A DNA stretch of 64,000 bases from Volvox africanus (taxonomy: Eukaryota > Chlorophyta > Chlorophyceae > Chlamydomonadales > Volvocaceae). The notes below the pieces were generated by a model. It was not told the origin of the DNA. It was given only the letters and a program-made list of their open reading frames with translations, and searched no databases. Within the stretch, counting starts at the first letter, position 1. The number at the start of each line of letters is the position of its first letter. This document shows, in pieces, positions 36,801 to 51,600 of the stretch. Position numbers and translations under genes: made by a program. Location: assembly GCA_030268105.1 (NCBI GenBank), contig BSDZ01000005.1, positions 2,527,501 through 2,591,500 of the forward strand. Reading direction: 5' to 3'.

Positions 36801-39068
36801 ACACAACGGCAGTGCCGCCCAGCTATGCCAGGATGCATTTCGACTGATGATGTATGATCTGTAAACGGGATACTTAGCTAGACCCTGATGCATGATCCCT
36901 CGCCCCTGGACAGGCATGCATCCCACAAGCAAGGACGAGCTGTTTGAAAGAAAGGCACCCAGCAATCGCTGCATTACTTCTTCCTTCCTTCTCACTCTCA
37001 TTCTCTTATTATACATGTATCGCTCATCTCATCACGAGCCATACCTGCCAACGTATAAATTGTCCATTGGATGCGATCAAATGTTCTTTTTGTTTTCGAT
37101 GACTCGGACTGAATGGATGTAAGTAGCCAGGCGGCCTCATCACTATCTCTGCCTTGGCGGTAATCACGCACGAAAACAAAAAAGAAACCAAAACCAGCTG
37201 ACTAGGTGACCCCTACCAGACTAAAACATTCACTTAGGAAAGAGAGATAGAGGTTTTGAGCTAAATATCCAGCCATTAAGATACCTACCTAGCTAGTAGT
37301 TTGACTTGTTTAACTTGTCATTACTTGTTCCTGATCAACACTTTCAAAATCCTGATCCGTGTATCTACACCCACCACAACGAATCAAGTCGTCATCTCGG
37401 TAGTCATCTATACCTATCTAGCTACAGCTACGTACTACGTAGAGTAGAGCAGCCGAATCTCCAAATCCTAATTTCCACAGAGCGAAATTACAAGGACGAT
37501 GGCGCTGCCGCCGCCGGCTGTGGCGGCTGCACTGTACCTCCTGGTGGCCGAACGATGACACACCTGCATCCATGAATTGCACGAGCATTCATTTGGCAGT
37601 AGCTAACGTTCGTTAGTTATGCATCCACCGGTATGTTGCAGAGAGACAAACACAACTTGTCGTCATTACCAGTGTACGGGACGTCAACGGACAGTGGACT
37701 GCATGCCTCAGGTCGGCTATGGAAGGTATATACTTGTACTGCTGCTGCTCCGAAGCTATTCCGGTAATTTATAACGGTCATGTGAGTTTGTTTTTGCCGC
37801 AGAGGACTGCCAAGTAGTGCTTTCAATTAAAGAGCAGATCAGCGGCTTAACGCAAAATACACTTCATAAGATAGGGTATCCGAAATCATGGCGACATACA
37901 GACAGACAGGCGACATGCAAACGTCAGGTGGGAATGGGACTTTGAGAGTTATTGCAATTGCTGCCCGCCCAGCTGTCACGACATAACATCGCACTGCCAT
38001 AATTTACGGCACTATATGTGTCTAAGGGGCGGTACTATGTCGTGATACAACCCTGCACCCTTTTCCCCTTGTGCCAGCCTTAGTCCTCTCGACAGCAGGT
38101 CTACGGCTAACATCATACAATTATAGGATTTAAGCCTAAAATGACAACCACCATTTTATTTGTTAAATCAACTTAGATTGGCAGTGCAAAGATTTATGCA
38201 GCGTACCTTCTAAACCCACCATCGCGAAACGGCTGGAAACGTGGCTCGTCCGTTTTAAGCTGGTTCTGACTCATTATTTGGTGAGTATCTTTGCGCTTGG
38301 GGCAGTGTCGCAGCCTATGAGATCTAATCGAGGCGCGACTATTGCTGGTTGAAAACTTATTCCTTCCCCGCCGGTCGTGTCCTTCGGGACCTTCCGCAAT
38401 ATTTGGCGTCCACTCATTGGACCACTCAACTGAAAGTGATGAATAATGGCATCGTCACCCCCATGTGAAAATCTTACTTCCAGTATTGTTATGACCGATA
38501 GAAGTGTGGGTACTGCATCTCAATCTGCAGTCTCAGCTGCCAAATCGGGTCATCTTGCCAGGTGACGCTGGTGCTCATGTAACGAGGCCAGAGTCAGATG
38601 ATGGAACCACATACGCAATCTAACAAGACATATGGTAGGAATACATGCATGCAAGCGATGGCAACAGGCGCCGTGGCTAAGGGACAGTCCCCTGCCCAGC
38701 GGGACAGTGCAAAAGCACACGCGTTTCTCGGGGCACAGGTTCATGGGTTCCTGGAGCATGCTGATGTGAAGGCCGATGGTTTCATAGCATGGGAGGAGGC
38801 TAGAAGTACTCCATCGGTATTGCGTACGCGGCTTTCTGAAAGAATCCCGAAAGCGCTAAACGCGATGCTGATAGAGTTGTGGCTGCGTGGAGGGTTGCGT
38901 GGCGCCTGTACCCAGATACCTCCCTCGCCCGTGCGGTGTGACTCACACACAGGAGGCGGACAATCTCAGGGTGGGAGAGCGGGGCAGAAGAGGCGAGGCC
39001 CTGTGGGGTTGCCTTCCCTGCTGGTTGCGACTTCAGCCCTCTGGCCCCTGCCTCTTACTTCACACCAC

Positions 39069-40685
39069 CTCCAGCCCTCCGGCCCCACAGCCGGCCCTCC
39101 AGCCCTCAAGCCCTCAAGCCCTCAAGCCCTCAAGCCCTCAAGCCCTCAAGCCCTCAAGCCCTCCGGCCCTCCGGCCCCCCAGCCAGCCCTCCAGCCCTCC
39201 AGCCCTCCAGCCCTCCAGCCAGCCCTCCAGCCCTCCAGCCCTCCAGCCCTCCAGCTAGCCCTCCAGCCCCCCAGCCAGCCCTCCAGCCCTCCAGCCAGCC
39301 CTCCAGCCCTCCAGCCCTCCAGTCCTCCGGCCCCCCAGCCAGCCCTCCAGCCCTCCAGCCCTCCAGCCCTCCAGCCCTCCAGCCAGCCCTCCAGCCCCCC
39401 AGCCAGCCCTCCAGCCCTCCAGCCCTCCAGCCCTCCAGCCAGCCCTCCAGCCCTCCAGCCCTCCAGCCCTCCGGCCCTCCGGCCCCCCAGCCAGCCCTCC
39501 AGCCCTCCAGCCCTCCAGCCCTCCAGCCAGCCCTCCAGCCCTCCAGCCCTCCAGCCAGCCCTCCAGCCCCCCAGCCAGCCCTCCAGCCCTCCAGCCCGCC
39601 CTCCAGCCCTCCAGCCCTCCAGCCCTCCGGCCCCCCAGCCAGCCCTCCAGCCCTCCAGCCAGCCCTCCAGCCCCCCAGCCAGCCCTCCAGCCCTCCAGCC
39701 AGCCCTCCAGCCCTCCAGCCCTCCAGCCCTCCGGCCCCCCAGCCAGCCGTCCAGCCCTCCAGCCCTCCAGCCCTCCAGCCCTCCAGCCCTCCAGCCCTCC
39801 AGCCAGCCCTCCAGCCCCCCAGCCAGCCCTCCAGCCCTCCAGCCAGCCCTCCAGCCCCCCAGCCAGCCCTCCAGCCCTCCAGCCAGCCCTCCAGCCCTCC
39901 AGCCCTCCAGCCCTCCGGCCCCCCAGCCAGCCCTCCAGCCCTCCAGCCCTCCAGCCCTCCAGCCCTCCAGCCCTCCAGCCCTCCGGCCCTCCGGCCCCCC
40001 AGCCAGCCCTCCAGCCCTCCAGCCCTCCAGCCCTCCAGCCCTCCAGCCCTCCAGCCCTTCAGCCCTCCAGCCCTCCGGCCCTCTGGCCCCCCAGCCAGCC
40101 CTCCAGCTCTCCAGCCCTCCAGCCCTTCAGCCAGCCCTCCAGCCCTCCAGCCCTGCGGCCATCCAGCCAGCCCTCCAGCCCTTCAGTCCTCCAGCCCTCC
40201 AGCCAGCCCTCCAGCCCTCCAGCCCTCCAGCCCTCCAGCCCTCCAGCCCTTCAGCCCTCCAGCCCTCCGGCCCTCTGGCCCCCCAGCCAGCCCTCCAGCT
40301 CTCCAGCCTTCCAGCCCTTCAGCCAGCCCTCCAGCCCTCCAGCCCTGCGGCCATCCAGCCAGCCCTCCAGCCCTTCAGTCCTCCAGCCCTCCAGCCCCCC
40401 AGCCCTCCAGCCAGCCCTCCAGCCCCCCAGCCAGCCCTCCAGCCGTCCAGCCAGCCCTCCAGCCCTCCAGCCCTCCAGCCCTCCGGCCCCGCAGCCAGCC
40501 CTCCAGCCCTCCAGCCCTCCAGCCCTCCAGCCCTCCAGCCCTCCAGCCCTCCGGCCCTCCGGCCCCCCAGCCAGCCCTCCAGCCCTCCAGCCCTCCAGCC
40601 CTCCAGCCCTCCGGACCCCCAGCCAGCCCTCCAGCCCTCCAGCCCTCCAGCCCTCCGGACCCCCAGCCAGCCCTCCAGCTCTCCA
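39069..40685. repeat. CCAGCCCT octamer minisatellite, copy 2
   Basis: Same length and the same pattern of variants as copy 1. Confidence 0.97.
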
Positions 40686-41006
40686 TGCATCCGTTATCCT
40701 TGAAGGTGTGATGCCACGTAATGCGAGCTGGAGGCAGAGTAGTAGTAGACCTTAACAGCTAGATCATACTAAGGTGCGGAGCAGTAGGTGTGCGGAAACG
40801 TATCACGATAAAAGATCAGTCTGAGTTGCTTTCTCCCATGCTGAGTGCAATGGCATTGGTCGTTTGGTGGTTTGGAGGACTTTAGCCATTTCGTCTTTTT
40901 AAGGTCTCTTGAAACGGCAGTCCGTAAGCAAGAGGTCCACACAAACTGGCCAGATGATAGACGCGACGCAAGTGACTGTTGCGAGTTCAACTGGGCTCTT
41001 TCCGCC

Positions 41007-41053
41007 AAAACTCTAAAACCCAAAACCCTAAAACTCTAAAACCCTAAATCCCT
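41007..41053. repeat. Telomere-like block, copy 2
   Basis: Identical to the block at 33372-33418, shifted by 7635. Confidence 0.7.
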
Positions 41054-44000
41054 GAACTAATCTTCTCCCGGAGCATGTTTGTTCTGCCCCACTCCATCTG
41101 TTTGTGCTGAGTGGGGCTGACTTGACGTCTACCAGTTGATCTTCGTGCTAGCTTACAAGTGCTTCAGTCAAAGGGGCTAGCGGCGGGTTGCTGCCGGAGC
41201 TGAATTGTGAGACGTACATACGTCAATCAGCACGAGAATGCGTCGTACAACGTTTAACAGATAGATTTATGGTCGGATTCAGCGATCCTGTGTTGTGAGT
41301 CTCAACTATACCCGCCGAAGTATAGCACGCAGTTATCCACGCAAATTTATCGTAGTAGGCTGGTTACCCTAAATTCCCAGGATTCAATTTAAAGAAAAGC
41401 TTCCTTCATTAATAATTTCACTAGTGTTTCTTTTTAAGTTTCTTTCTTATAATGTATAATAAATTAATATATATTATTGTACATGTTTTAAATATAATAA
41501 GAAGTTATTGTATATAATATGTAGCAGCTTGGACGATTGGGTAAGTTGCCTGCCGGGATGCTTATAGCTGGCGTTATCTTGACCTCCGATTCCATGGCTT
41601 CGACTAGTACCCCTGGCTCCAATAATATAGACTCCTCTGCCGCCGAATGTGGCCCTGCTACCACCCTTTCCCAGGCAGCGTCACCACCGCTGCCTCGCCC
41701 CCGACCATCACTGCCACCGCCACTGCTGCCGCTGCCACCGCCACCACCAGTGTTGCCGCCGCTCGCTGCATCGCCACCGTTGATGAGACCGCCGCTGCGA
41801 CAGCAGCTTCAGTGTCATATGAGCACCTGCGTCGAACGCCTTTTCCATACCTTACCGTTCACCCACCCAGAACCCATTTCATAGCTTCTCTCCCATGGCA
41901 GGCTGATGAGGTCGTAGTGTACGGTGGCGATGTGAGACCGCGATATGCGGTGAATAGGTGATGATGTGCTGGGGGTGGCGATAGATGTGAGGAGGTGCAT
42001 GGAATGCAACGGCGGTTTTTGATCATGCTGGTGCAATGGGCCATTTTCGAATTCATCTGCGCACATGCACGCACATGCACACTACTAACGGTGCACGAAC
42101 GCATGCATGGACGGGCGGGCACACGTGGCTGCATATGATTTGCAAAGAGTTTAGCAGCAGCAAACCTTGGGATGCAAGTTGCTGCCAGCAGATGTACAGG
42201 TTAATGATGCATGAATCAGACCACCTCATTCGTGATTAGTAATAAGTCCTTATACCTTCTGACAAACTCTTGTGCGTGCCCGCCCGTGTTTCGTAGGGCA
42301 ATCAAGTCGCCCGCAGTGTAACACCATAGATTCAAGTGCCCGCCTGCCGACATGTCATGCTCCACACAGGGTCTCTTATTCCGCCACCATGAATTTTGAT
42401 ATTGTCGAAGTGCTTCATTCACTTGGTGGCATGGCGACAACGGAGCAGCAGGGCAGATGGACGCAATGTAAGGCAGTGCGCAATTGCTGCTTGCCTTAGA
42501 ACAATTTTTGTTGTTGTCAAGAGACTGCGTGGCCCAAGGTCGACCTAATAGATTTCCCACGATCTCGTTCCTGCTAGCTATTGAAGTCCCAATCGAGAAA
42601 TCCACCTACTTTTACAATACTGAACACCATAGACCATCTATCAGATCATGTTTGCTATAAAACCGAGGGGCTGATAACCGCGGTAATAAATGGTAATGGT
42701 AATCACCAAATTTCGTTCTGCACAGATATCCCACACAGCCACCCGACCGCATACCCCAGGCGAAAATTTCTGCTCCGGATGTATTGACTGACAGCATTTT
42801 CTCGTACATGTGGTACACAAGAAGCACCCAAAGGGTCGGGCAGATATAACAACTACTGAGCGGCAATTGTCAAGTGAAGAATGTAACACCATCATAATAT
42901 GTAAGAAAAAGAAGTTGACCAGCCAACGCTTCGCTACCCCCTTAATGAAAGCTGTACGGCGGCATCAATATACAACCTTCTGCCGTAGCATCGTCCTGTC
43001 GTGAATCGCTACATATTCACCCACCAGGAGTCCAAACGACAAGTCAAGCGCTTGCCATCACATCGGCGGCCGTGGTGATGAGGACCACAGCCAACGAAGA
43101 CCAGGCGTCGAAAAGCGATACAGTCACAGATAGCGGTAACGGCTGCCACTTCTTTGCAGATCCCTGTGCCTGTACTGACAGTATAATAAATACCTGTCCA
43201 CCCGCCTGGCCCGCTTTTATTCACCTTGAGCCAGCAGGGCTTCACGCTCCCCGTTAGCTAGCTAATGCATTCTTGTAATATAAACACCATCGATCAGGTC
43301 ACGACATGATGGGAAGAGGACATTCCTTACAGCGATGCATCCTTAGCAGAGAACACACACAATTCCGTCATTCCGGTATAACAGTAGTTCTCAACAAGTT
43401 CTACATACATTGAGAGCTTGCTGACCGCACATGCGGCACGAGAATCAAAGAACGGAAGTACAGAGCAGTTCATTCACAATGGCGCCGCAGCTCGCTTCTC
43501 CTGCCTTGTGTTATATACATAGACAGGAGGAGGAGCAGGAGGAGCAGGCAACTCTGCCTAGGTTAGCAGGCAGCAGGAATTGAATTCCACCCCCCTGTGG
43601 TGAATTCCACGCACATAGAAGCCTTGCAGGTGCACACATCCACGTGCACTCAAGAACGTTGATCCGTCGTATCATTCTGCTCCAAACGAAGGAAGCCTTC
43701 CCCCGTACTGCACGACCTCAACCTCCCGTTCGAGGAGAAAGTCTGCATTAAGGACAAGCTAGCAGAGGATGCAAACCGACACGTCACGTCCATCCCGCCT
43801 TTATTCCAACCATGAAAGGAATATCTATCCTCCTGCTGATGCATGATGAAGTAAGAGACACTTCGACACTTCGGCTGTCTTTCCGTACTCACCTTACCTC
43901 GCCCGGACGCACATGGATGCATCAGCAGCAGTCAGCAACACTCAGCATCCCTGTTTCAACTGCCTAAGCAAAGGCCCGATCTGAAGATGATGCCATGTTA

Positions 44001-46703
44001 TATACACGGTCCATCCTGGACACTACCCATAGACACCTCTCAGGATACTACAGCATCCCGCTCGATAACCATAGGTTCTTTCCGTAAGCGCATGCATGTC
44101 CGTGCCGTACACACACGGACCACACACATACGGGCACACACACACGCACACGGGATAAAATACGATAAACGCACGCACGACACATGCATCTATCTATCTG
44201 TTGTTTTCGTTCTGACGTTCAGATGAATTACGTAGTCATGCCAACGAACAATCGCCGTACGTACGCACGTAGCGTATGTACGATCACGCTAAGATGCATG
44301 GGGTTTTTAGATTCTGCCAGGCTTACATGCAGCCTCGCGCTGGCCGCTACTCGCTCCTGGACGCATGCACGGGTGCATTGCGAGGTAGCCAGCCAACCAG
44401 CATTGCAAACGTCATCACACGTTAGGTGTATGTAAACACAACGGCAGTGCCGCCCAGCTATGCCAGGATGCATTTCGACTGATGATGTATGATCTGTAAA
44501 CGGGATACTTAGCTAGACCCTGATGCATGATCCCTCGCCCCTGGACAGGCATGCATCCCACAAGCAAGGACGAGCTGTTTGAAAGAAAGGCACCCAGCAA
44601 TCGCTGCATTACTTCTTCCTTCCTTCTCACTCTCATTCTCTTATTATACATGTATCGCTCATCTCATCACGAGCCATACCTGCCAACGTATAAATTGTCC
44701 ATTGGATGCGATCAAATGTTCTTTTTGTTTTCGATGACTCGGACTGAATGGATGTAAGTAGCCAGGCGGCCTCATCACTATCTCTGCCTTGGCGGTAATC
44801 ACGCACGAAAACAAAAAAGAAACCAAAACCAGCTGACTAGGTGACCCCTACCAGACTAAAACATTCACTTAGGAAAGAGAGATAGAGGTTTTGAGCTAAA
44901 TATCCAGCCATTAAGATACCTACCTAGCTAGTAGTTTGACTTGTTTAACTTGTCATTACTTGTTCCTGATCAACACTTTCAAAATCCTGATCCGTGTATC
45001 TACACCCACCACAACGAATCAAGTCGTCATCTCGGTAGTCATCTATACCTATCTAGCTACAGCTACGTACTACGTAGAGTAGAGCAGCCGAATCTCCAAA
45101 TCCTAATTTCCACAGAGCGAAATTACAAGGACGATGGCGCTGCCGCCGCCGGCTGTGGCGGCTGCACTGTACCTCCTGGTGGCCGAACGATGACACACCT
45201 GCATCCATGAATTGCACGAGCATTCATTTGGCAGTAGCTAACGTTCGTTAGTTATGCATCCACCGGTATGTTGCAGAGAGACAAACACAACTTGTCGTCA
45301 TTACCAGTGTACGGGACGTCAACGGACAGTGGACTGCATGCCTCAGGTCGGCTATGGAAGGTATATACTTGTACTGCTGCTGCTCCGAAGCTATTCCGGT
45401 AATTTATAACGGTCATGTGAGTTTGTTTTTGCCGCAGAGGACTGCCAAGTAGTGCTTTCAATTAAAGAGCAGATCAGCGGCTTAACGCAAAATACACTTC
45501 ATAAGATAGGGTATCCGAAATCATGGCGACATACAGACAGACAGGCGACATGCAAACGTCAGGTGGGAATGGGACTTTGAGAGTTATTGCAATTGCTGCC
45601 CGCCCAGCTGTCACGACATAACATCGCACTGCCATAATTTACGGCACTATATGTGTCTAAGGGGCGGTACTATGTCGTGATACAACCCTGCACCCTTTTC
45701 CCCTTGTGCCAGCCTTAGTCCTCTCGACAGCAGGTCTACGGCTAACATCATACAATTATAGGATTTAAGCCTAAAATGACAACCACCATTTTATTTGTTA
45801 AATCAACTTAGATTGGCAGTGCAAAGATTTATGCAGCGTACCTTCTAAACCCACCATCGCGAAACGGCTGGAAACGTGGCTCGTCCGTTTTAAGCTGGTT
45901 CTGACTCATTATTTGGTGAGTATCTTTGCGCTTGGGGCAGTGTCGCAGCCTATGAGATCTAATCGAGGCGCGACTATTGCTGGTTGAAAACTTATTCCTT
46001 CCCCGCCGGTCGTGTCCTTCGGGACCTTCCGCAATATTTGGCGTCCACTCATTGGACCACTCAACTGAAAGTGATGAATAATGGCATCGTCACCCCCATG
46101 TGAAAATCTTACTTCCAGTATTGTTATGACCGATAGAAGTGTGGGTACTGCATCTCAATCTGCAGTCTCAGCTGCCAAATCGGGTCATCTTGCCAGGTGA
46201 CGCTGGTGCTCATGTAACGAGGCCAGAGTCAGATGATGGAACCACATACGCAATCTAACAAGACATATGGTAGGAATACATGCATGCAAGCGATGGCAAC
46301 AGGCGCCGTGGCTAAGGGACAGTCCCCTGCCCAGCGGGACAGTGCAAAAGCACACGCGTTTCTCGGGGCACAGGTTCATGGGTTCCTGGAGCATGCTGAT
46401 GTGAAGGCCGATGGTTTCATAGCATGGGAGGAGGCTAGAAGTACTCCATCGGTATTGCGTACGCGGCTTTCTGAAAGAATCCCGAAAGCGCTAAACGCGA
46501 TGCTGATAGAGTTGTGGCTGCGTGGAGGGTTGCGTGGCGCCTGTACCCAGATACCTCCCTCGCCCGTGCGGTGTGACTCACACACAGGAGGCGGACAATC
46601 TCAGGGTGGGAGAGCGGGGCAGAAGAGGCGAGGCCCTGTGGGGTTGCCTTCCCTGCTGGTTGCGACTTCAGCCCTCTGGCCCCTGCCTCTTACTTCACAC
46701 CAC

Positions 46704-48320
46704 CTCCAGCCCTCCGGCCCCACAGCCGGCCCTCCAGCCCTCAAGCCCTCAAGCCCTCAAGCCCTCAAGCCCTCAAGCCCTCAAGCCCTCAAGCCCTCCG
46801 GCCCTCCGGCCCCCCAGCCAGCCCTCCAGCCCTCCAGCCCTCCAGCCCTCCAGCCAGCCCTCCAGCCCTCCAGCCCTCCAGCCCTCCAGCTAGCCCTCCA
46901 GCCCCCCAGCCAGCCCTCCAGCCCTCCAGCCAGCCCTCCAGCCCTCCAGCCCTCCAGTCCTCCGGCCCCCCAGCCAGCCCTCCAGCCCTCCAGCCCTCCA
47001 GCCCTCCAGCCCTCCAGCCAGCCCTCCAGCCCCCCAGCCAGCCCTCCAGCCCTCCAGCCCTCCAGCCCTCCAGCCAGCCCTCCAGCCCTCCAGCCCTCCA
47101 GCCCTCCGGCCCTCCGGCCCCCCAGCCAGCCCTCCAGCCCTCCAGCCCTCCAGCCCTCCAGCCAGCCCTCCAGCCCTCCAGCCCTCCAGCCAGCCCTCCA
47201 GCCCCCCAGCCAGCCCTCCAGCCCTCCAGCCCGCCCTCCAGCCCTCCAGCCCTCCAGCCCTCCGGCCCCCCAGCCAGCCCTCCAGCCCTCCAGCCAGCCC
47301 TCCAGCCCCCCAGCCAGCCCTCCAGCCCTCCAGCCAGCCCTCCAGCCCTCCAGCCCTCCAGCCCTCCGGCCCCCCAGCCAGCCGTCCAGCCCTCCAGCCC
47401 TCCAGCCCTCCAGCCCTCCAGCCCTCCAGCCCTCCAGCCAGCCCTCCAGCCCCCCAGCCAGCCCTCCAGCCCTCCAGCCAGCCCTCCAGCCCCCCAGCCA
47501 GCCCTCCAGCCCTCCAGCCAGCCCTCCAGCCCTCCAGCCCTCCAGCCCTCCGGCCCCCCAGCCAGCCCTCCAGCCCTCCAGCCCTCCAGCCCTCCAGCCC
47601 TCCAGCCCTCCAGCCCTCCGGCCCTCCGGCCCCCCAGCCAGCCCTCCAGCCCTCCAGCCCTCCAGCCCTCCAGCCCTCCAGCCCTCCAGCCCTTCAGCCC
47701 TCCAGCCCTCCGGCCCTCTGGCCCCCCAGCCAGCCCTCCAGCTCTCCAGCCCTCCAGCCCTTCAGCCAGCCCTCCAGCCCTCCAGCCCTGCGGCCATCCA
47801 GCCAGCCCTCCAGCCCTTCAGTCCTCCAGCCCTCCAGCCAGCCCTCCAGCCCTCCAGCCCTCCAGCCCTCCAGCCCTCCAGCCCTTCAGCCCTCCAGCCC
47901 TCCGGCCCTCTGGCCCCCCAGCCAGCCCTCCAGCTCTCCAGCCTTCCAGCCCTTCAGCCAGCCCTCCAGCCCTCCAGCCCTGCGGCCATCCAGCCAGCCC
48001 TCCAGCCCTTCAGTCCTCCAGCCCTCCAGCCCCCCAGCCCTCCAGCCAGCCCTCCAGCCCCCCAGCCAGCCCTCCAGCCGTCCAGCCAGCCCTCCAGCCC
48101 TCCAGCCCTCCAGCCCTCCGGCCCCGCAGCCAGCCCTCCAGCCCTCCAGCCCTCCAGCCCTCCAGCCCTCCAGCCCTCCAGCCCTCCGGCCCTCCGGCCC
48201 CCCAGCCAGCCCTCCAGCCCTCCAGCCCTCCAGCCCTCCAGCCCTCCGGACCCCCAGCCAGCCCTCCAGCCCTCCAGCCCTCCAGCCCTCCGGACCCCCA
48301 GCCAGCCCTCCAGCTCTCCA
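46704..48320. repeat. CCAGCCCT octamer minisatellite, copy 3
   Basis: Same length and the same pattern of variants as copies 1 and 2. Confidence 0.97.
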
Positions 48321-48641
48321 TGCATCCGTTATCCTTGAAGGTGTGATGCCACGTAATGCGAGCTGGAGGCAGAGTAGTAGTAGACCTTAACAGCTAGATC
48401 ATACTAAGGTGCGGAGCAGTAGGTGTGCGGAAACGTATCACGATAAAAGATCAGTCTGAGTTGCTTTCTCCCATGCTGAGTGCAATGGCATTGGTCGTTT
48501 GGTGGTTTGGAGGACTTTAGCCATTTCGTCTTTTTAAGGTCTCTTGAAACGGCAGTCCGTAAGCAAGAGGTCCACACAAACTGGCCAGATGATAGACGCG
48601 ACGCAAGTGACTGTTGCGAGTTCAACTGGGCTCTTTCCGCC

Positions 48642-48688
48642 AAAACTCTAAAACCCAAAACCCTAAAACTCTAAAACCCTAAATCCCT
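48642..48688. repeat. Telomere-like block, copy 3
   Basis: Identical to the block at 33372-33418, shifted by 15270. Confidence 0.7.
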
Positions 48689-51600
48689 GAACTAATCTTC
48701 TCCCGGAGCATGTTTGTTCTGCCCCACTCCATCTGTTTGTGCTGAGTGGGGCTGACTTGACGTCTACCAGTTGATCTTCGTGCTAGCTTACAAGTGCTTC
48801 AGTCAAAGGGGCTAGCGGCGGGTTGCTGCCGGAGCTGAATTGTGAGACGTACATACGTCAATCAGCACGAGAATGCGTCGTACAACGTTTAACAGATAGA
48901 TTTATGGTCGGATTCAGCGATCCTGTGTTGTGAGTCTCAACTATACCCGCCGAAGTATAGCACGCAGTTATCCACGCAAATTTATCGTAGTAGGCTGGTT
49001 ACCCTAAATTCCCAGGATTCAATTTAAAGAAAAGCTTCCTTCATTAATAATTTCACTAGTGTTTCTTTTTAAGTTTCTTTCTTATAATGTATAATAAATT
49101 AATATATATTATTGTACATGTTTTAAATATAATAAGAAGTTATTGTATATAATATGTAGCAGCTTGGACGATTGGGTAAGTTGCCTGCCGGGATGCTTAT
49201 AGCTGGCGTTATCTTGACCTCCGATTCCATGGCTTCGACTAGTACCCCTGGCTCCAATAATATAGACTCCTCTGCCGCCGAATGTGGCCCTGCTACCACC
49301 CTTTCCCAGGCAGCGTCACCACCGCTGCCTCGCCCCCGACCATCACTGCCACCGCCACTGCTGCCGCTGCCACCGCCACCACCAGTGTTGCCGCCGCTCG
49401 CTGCATCGCCACCGTTGATGAGACCGCCGCTGCGACAGCAGCTTCAGTGTCATATGAGCACCTGCGTCGAACGCCTTTTCCATACCTTACCGTTCACCCA
49501 CCCAGAACCCATTTCATAGCTTCTCTCCCATGGCAGGCTGATGAGGTCGTAGTGTACGGTGGCGATGTGAGACCGCGATATGCGGTGAATAGGTGATGAT
49601 GTGCTGGGGGTGGCGATAGATGTGAGGAGGTGCATGGAATGCAACGGCGGTTTTTGATCATGCTGGTGCAATGGGCCATTTTCGAATTCATCTGCGCACA
49701 TGCACGCACATGCACACTACTAACGGTGCACGAACGCATGCATGGACGGGCGGGCACACGTGGCTGCATATGATTTGCAAAGAGTTTAGCAGCAGCAAAC
49801 CTTGGGATGCAAGTTGCTGCCAGCAGATGTACAGGTTAATGATGCATGAATCAGACCACCTCATTCGTGATTAGTAATAAGTCCTTATACCTTCTGACAA
49901 ACTCTTGTGCGTGCCCGCCCGTGTTTCGTAGGGCAATCAAGTCGCCCGCAGTGTAACACCATAGATTCAAGTGCCCGCCTGCCGACATGTCATGCTCCAC
50001 ACAGGGTCTCTTATTCCGCCACCATGAATTTTGATATTGTCGAAGTGCTTCATTCACTTGGTGGCATGGCGACAACGGAGCAGCAGGGCAGATGGACGCA
50101 ATGTAAGGCAGTGCGCAATTGCTGCTTGCCTTAGAACAATTTTTGTTGTTGTCAAGAGACTGCGTGGCCCAAGGTCGACCTAATAGATTTCCCACGATCT
50201 CGTTCCTGCTAGCTATTGAAGTCCCAATCGAGAAATCCACCTACTTTTACAATACTGAACACCATAGACCATCTATCAGATCATGTTTGCTATAAAACCG
50301 AGGGGCTGATAACCGCGGTAATAAATGGTAATGGTAATCACCAAATTTCGTTCTGCACAGATATCCCACACAGCCACCCGACCGCATACCCCAGGCGAAA
50401 ATTTCTGCTCCGGATGTATTGACTGACAGCATTTTCTCGTACATGTGGTACACAAGAAGCACCCAAAGGGTCGGGCAGATATAACAACTACTGAGCGGCA
50501 ATTGTCAAGTGAAGAATGTAACACCATCATAATATGTAAGAAAAAGAAGTTGACCAGCCAACGCTTCGCTACCCCCTTAATGAAAGCTGTACGGCGGCAT
50601 CAATATACAACCTTCTGCCGTAGCATCGTCCTGTCGTGAATCGCTACATATTCACCCACCAGGAGTCCAAACGACAAGTCAAGCGCTTGCCATCACATCG
50701 GCGGCCGTGGTGATGAGGACCACAGCCAACGAAGACCAGGCGTCGAAAAGCGATACAGTCACAGATAGCGGTAACGGCTGCCACTTCTTTGCAGATCCCT
50801 GTGCCTGTACTGACAGTATAATAAATACCTGTCCACCCGCCTGGCCCGCTTTTATTCACCTTGAGCCAGCAGGGCTTCACGCTCCCCGTTAGCTAGCTAA
50901 TGCATTCTTGTAATATAAACACCATCGATCAGGTCACGACATGATGGGAAGAGGACATTCCTTACAGCGATGCATCCTTAGCAGAGAACACACACAATTC
51001 CGTCATTCCGGTATAACAGTAGTTCTCAACAAGTTCTACATACATTGAGAGCTTGCTGACCGCACATGCGGCACGAGAATCAAAGAACGGAAGTACAGAG
51101 CAGTTCATTCACAATGGCGCCGCAGCTCGCTTCTCCTGCCTTGTGTTATATACATAGACAGGAGGAGGAGCAGGAGGAGCAGGCAACTCTGCCTAGGTTA
51201 GCAGGCAGCAGGAATTGAATTCCACCCCCCTGTGGTGAATTCCACGCACATAGAAGCCTTGCAGGTGCACACATCCACGTGCACTCAAGAACGTTGATCC
51301 GTCGTATCATTCTGCTCCAAACGAAGGAAGCCTTCCCCCGTACTGCACGACCTCAACCTCCCGTTCGAGGAGAAAGTCTGCATTAAGGACAAGCTAGCAG
51401 AGGATGCAAACCGACACGTCACGTCCATCCCGCCTTTATTCCAACCATGAAAGGAATATCTATCCTCCTGCTGATGCATGATGAAGTAAGAGACACTTCG
51501 ACACTTCGGCTGTCTTTCCGTACTCACCTTACCTCGCCCGGACGCACATGGATGCATCAGCAGCAGTCAGCAACACTCAGCATCCCTGTTTCAACTGCCT

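Larger units (their letters stand above)
30076..37710 (+). repeat. 7635-bp tandem unit, copy 1
   Basis: Sequence starting GGTCGGCTATGG at 30076 recurs at 37711, 45346 and 52981, exactly 7635 bp apart. The 15 bases before 30076 do not match the end of the unit, so this is the array's left edge. Within the unit in order: about 1.36 kb without recognisable genes; the CCAGCCCT octamer minisatellite (31434-33050); a telomere-like block (33372-33418); an AT-rich patch (about 33780-33890); and about 3.8 kb with only short unsupported ORFs, CA/ACGC microsatellite (about 36475-36520) and many ATGCAT palindromes. I see no convincing conserved gene. Confidence 0.97.
37711..45345 (+). repeat. 7635-bp tandem unit, copy 2
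   Basis: Same length and content as copy 1; no difference noticed when corresponding segments are compared, including the minisatellite. Confidence 0.97.
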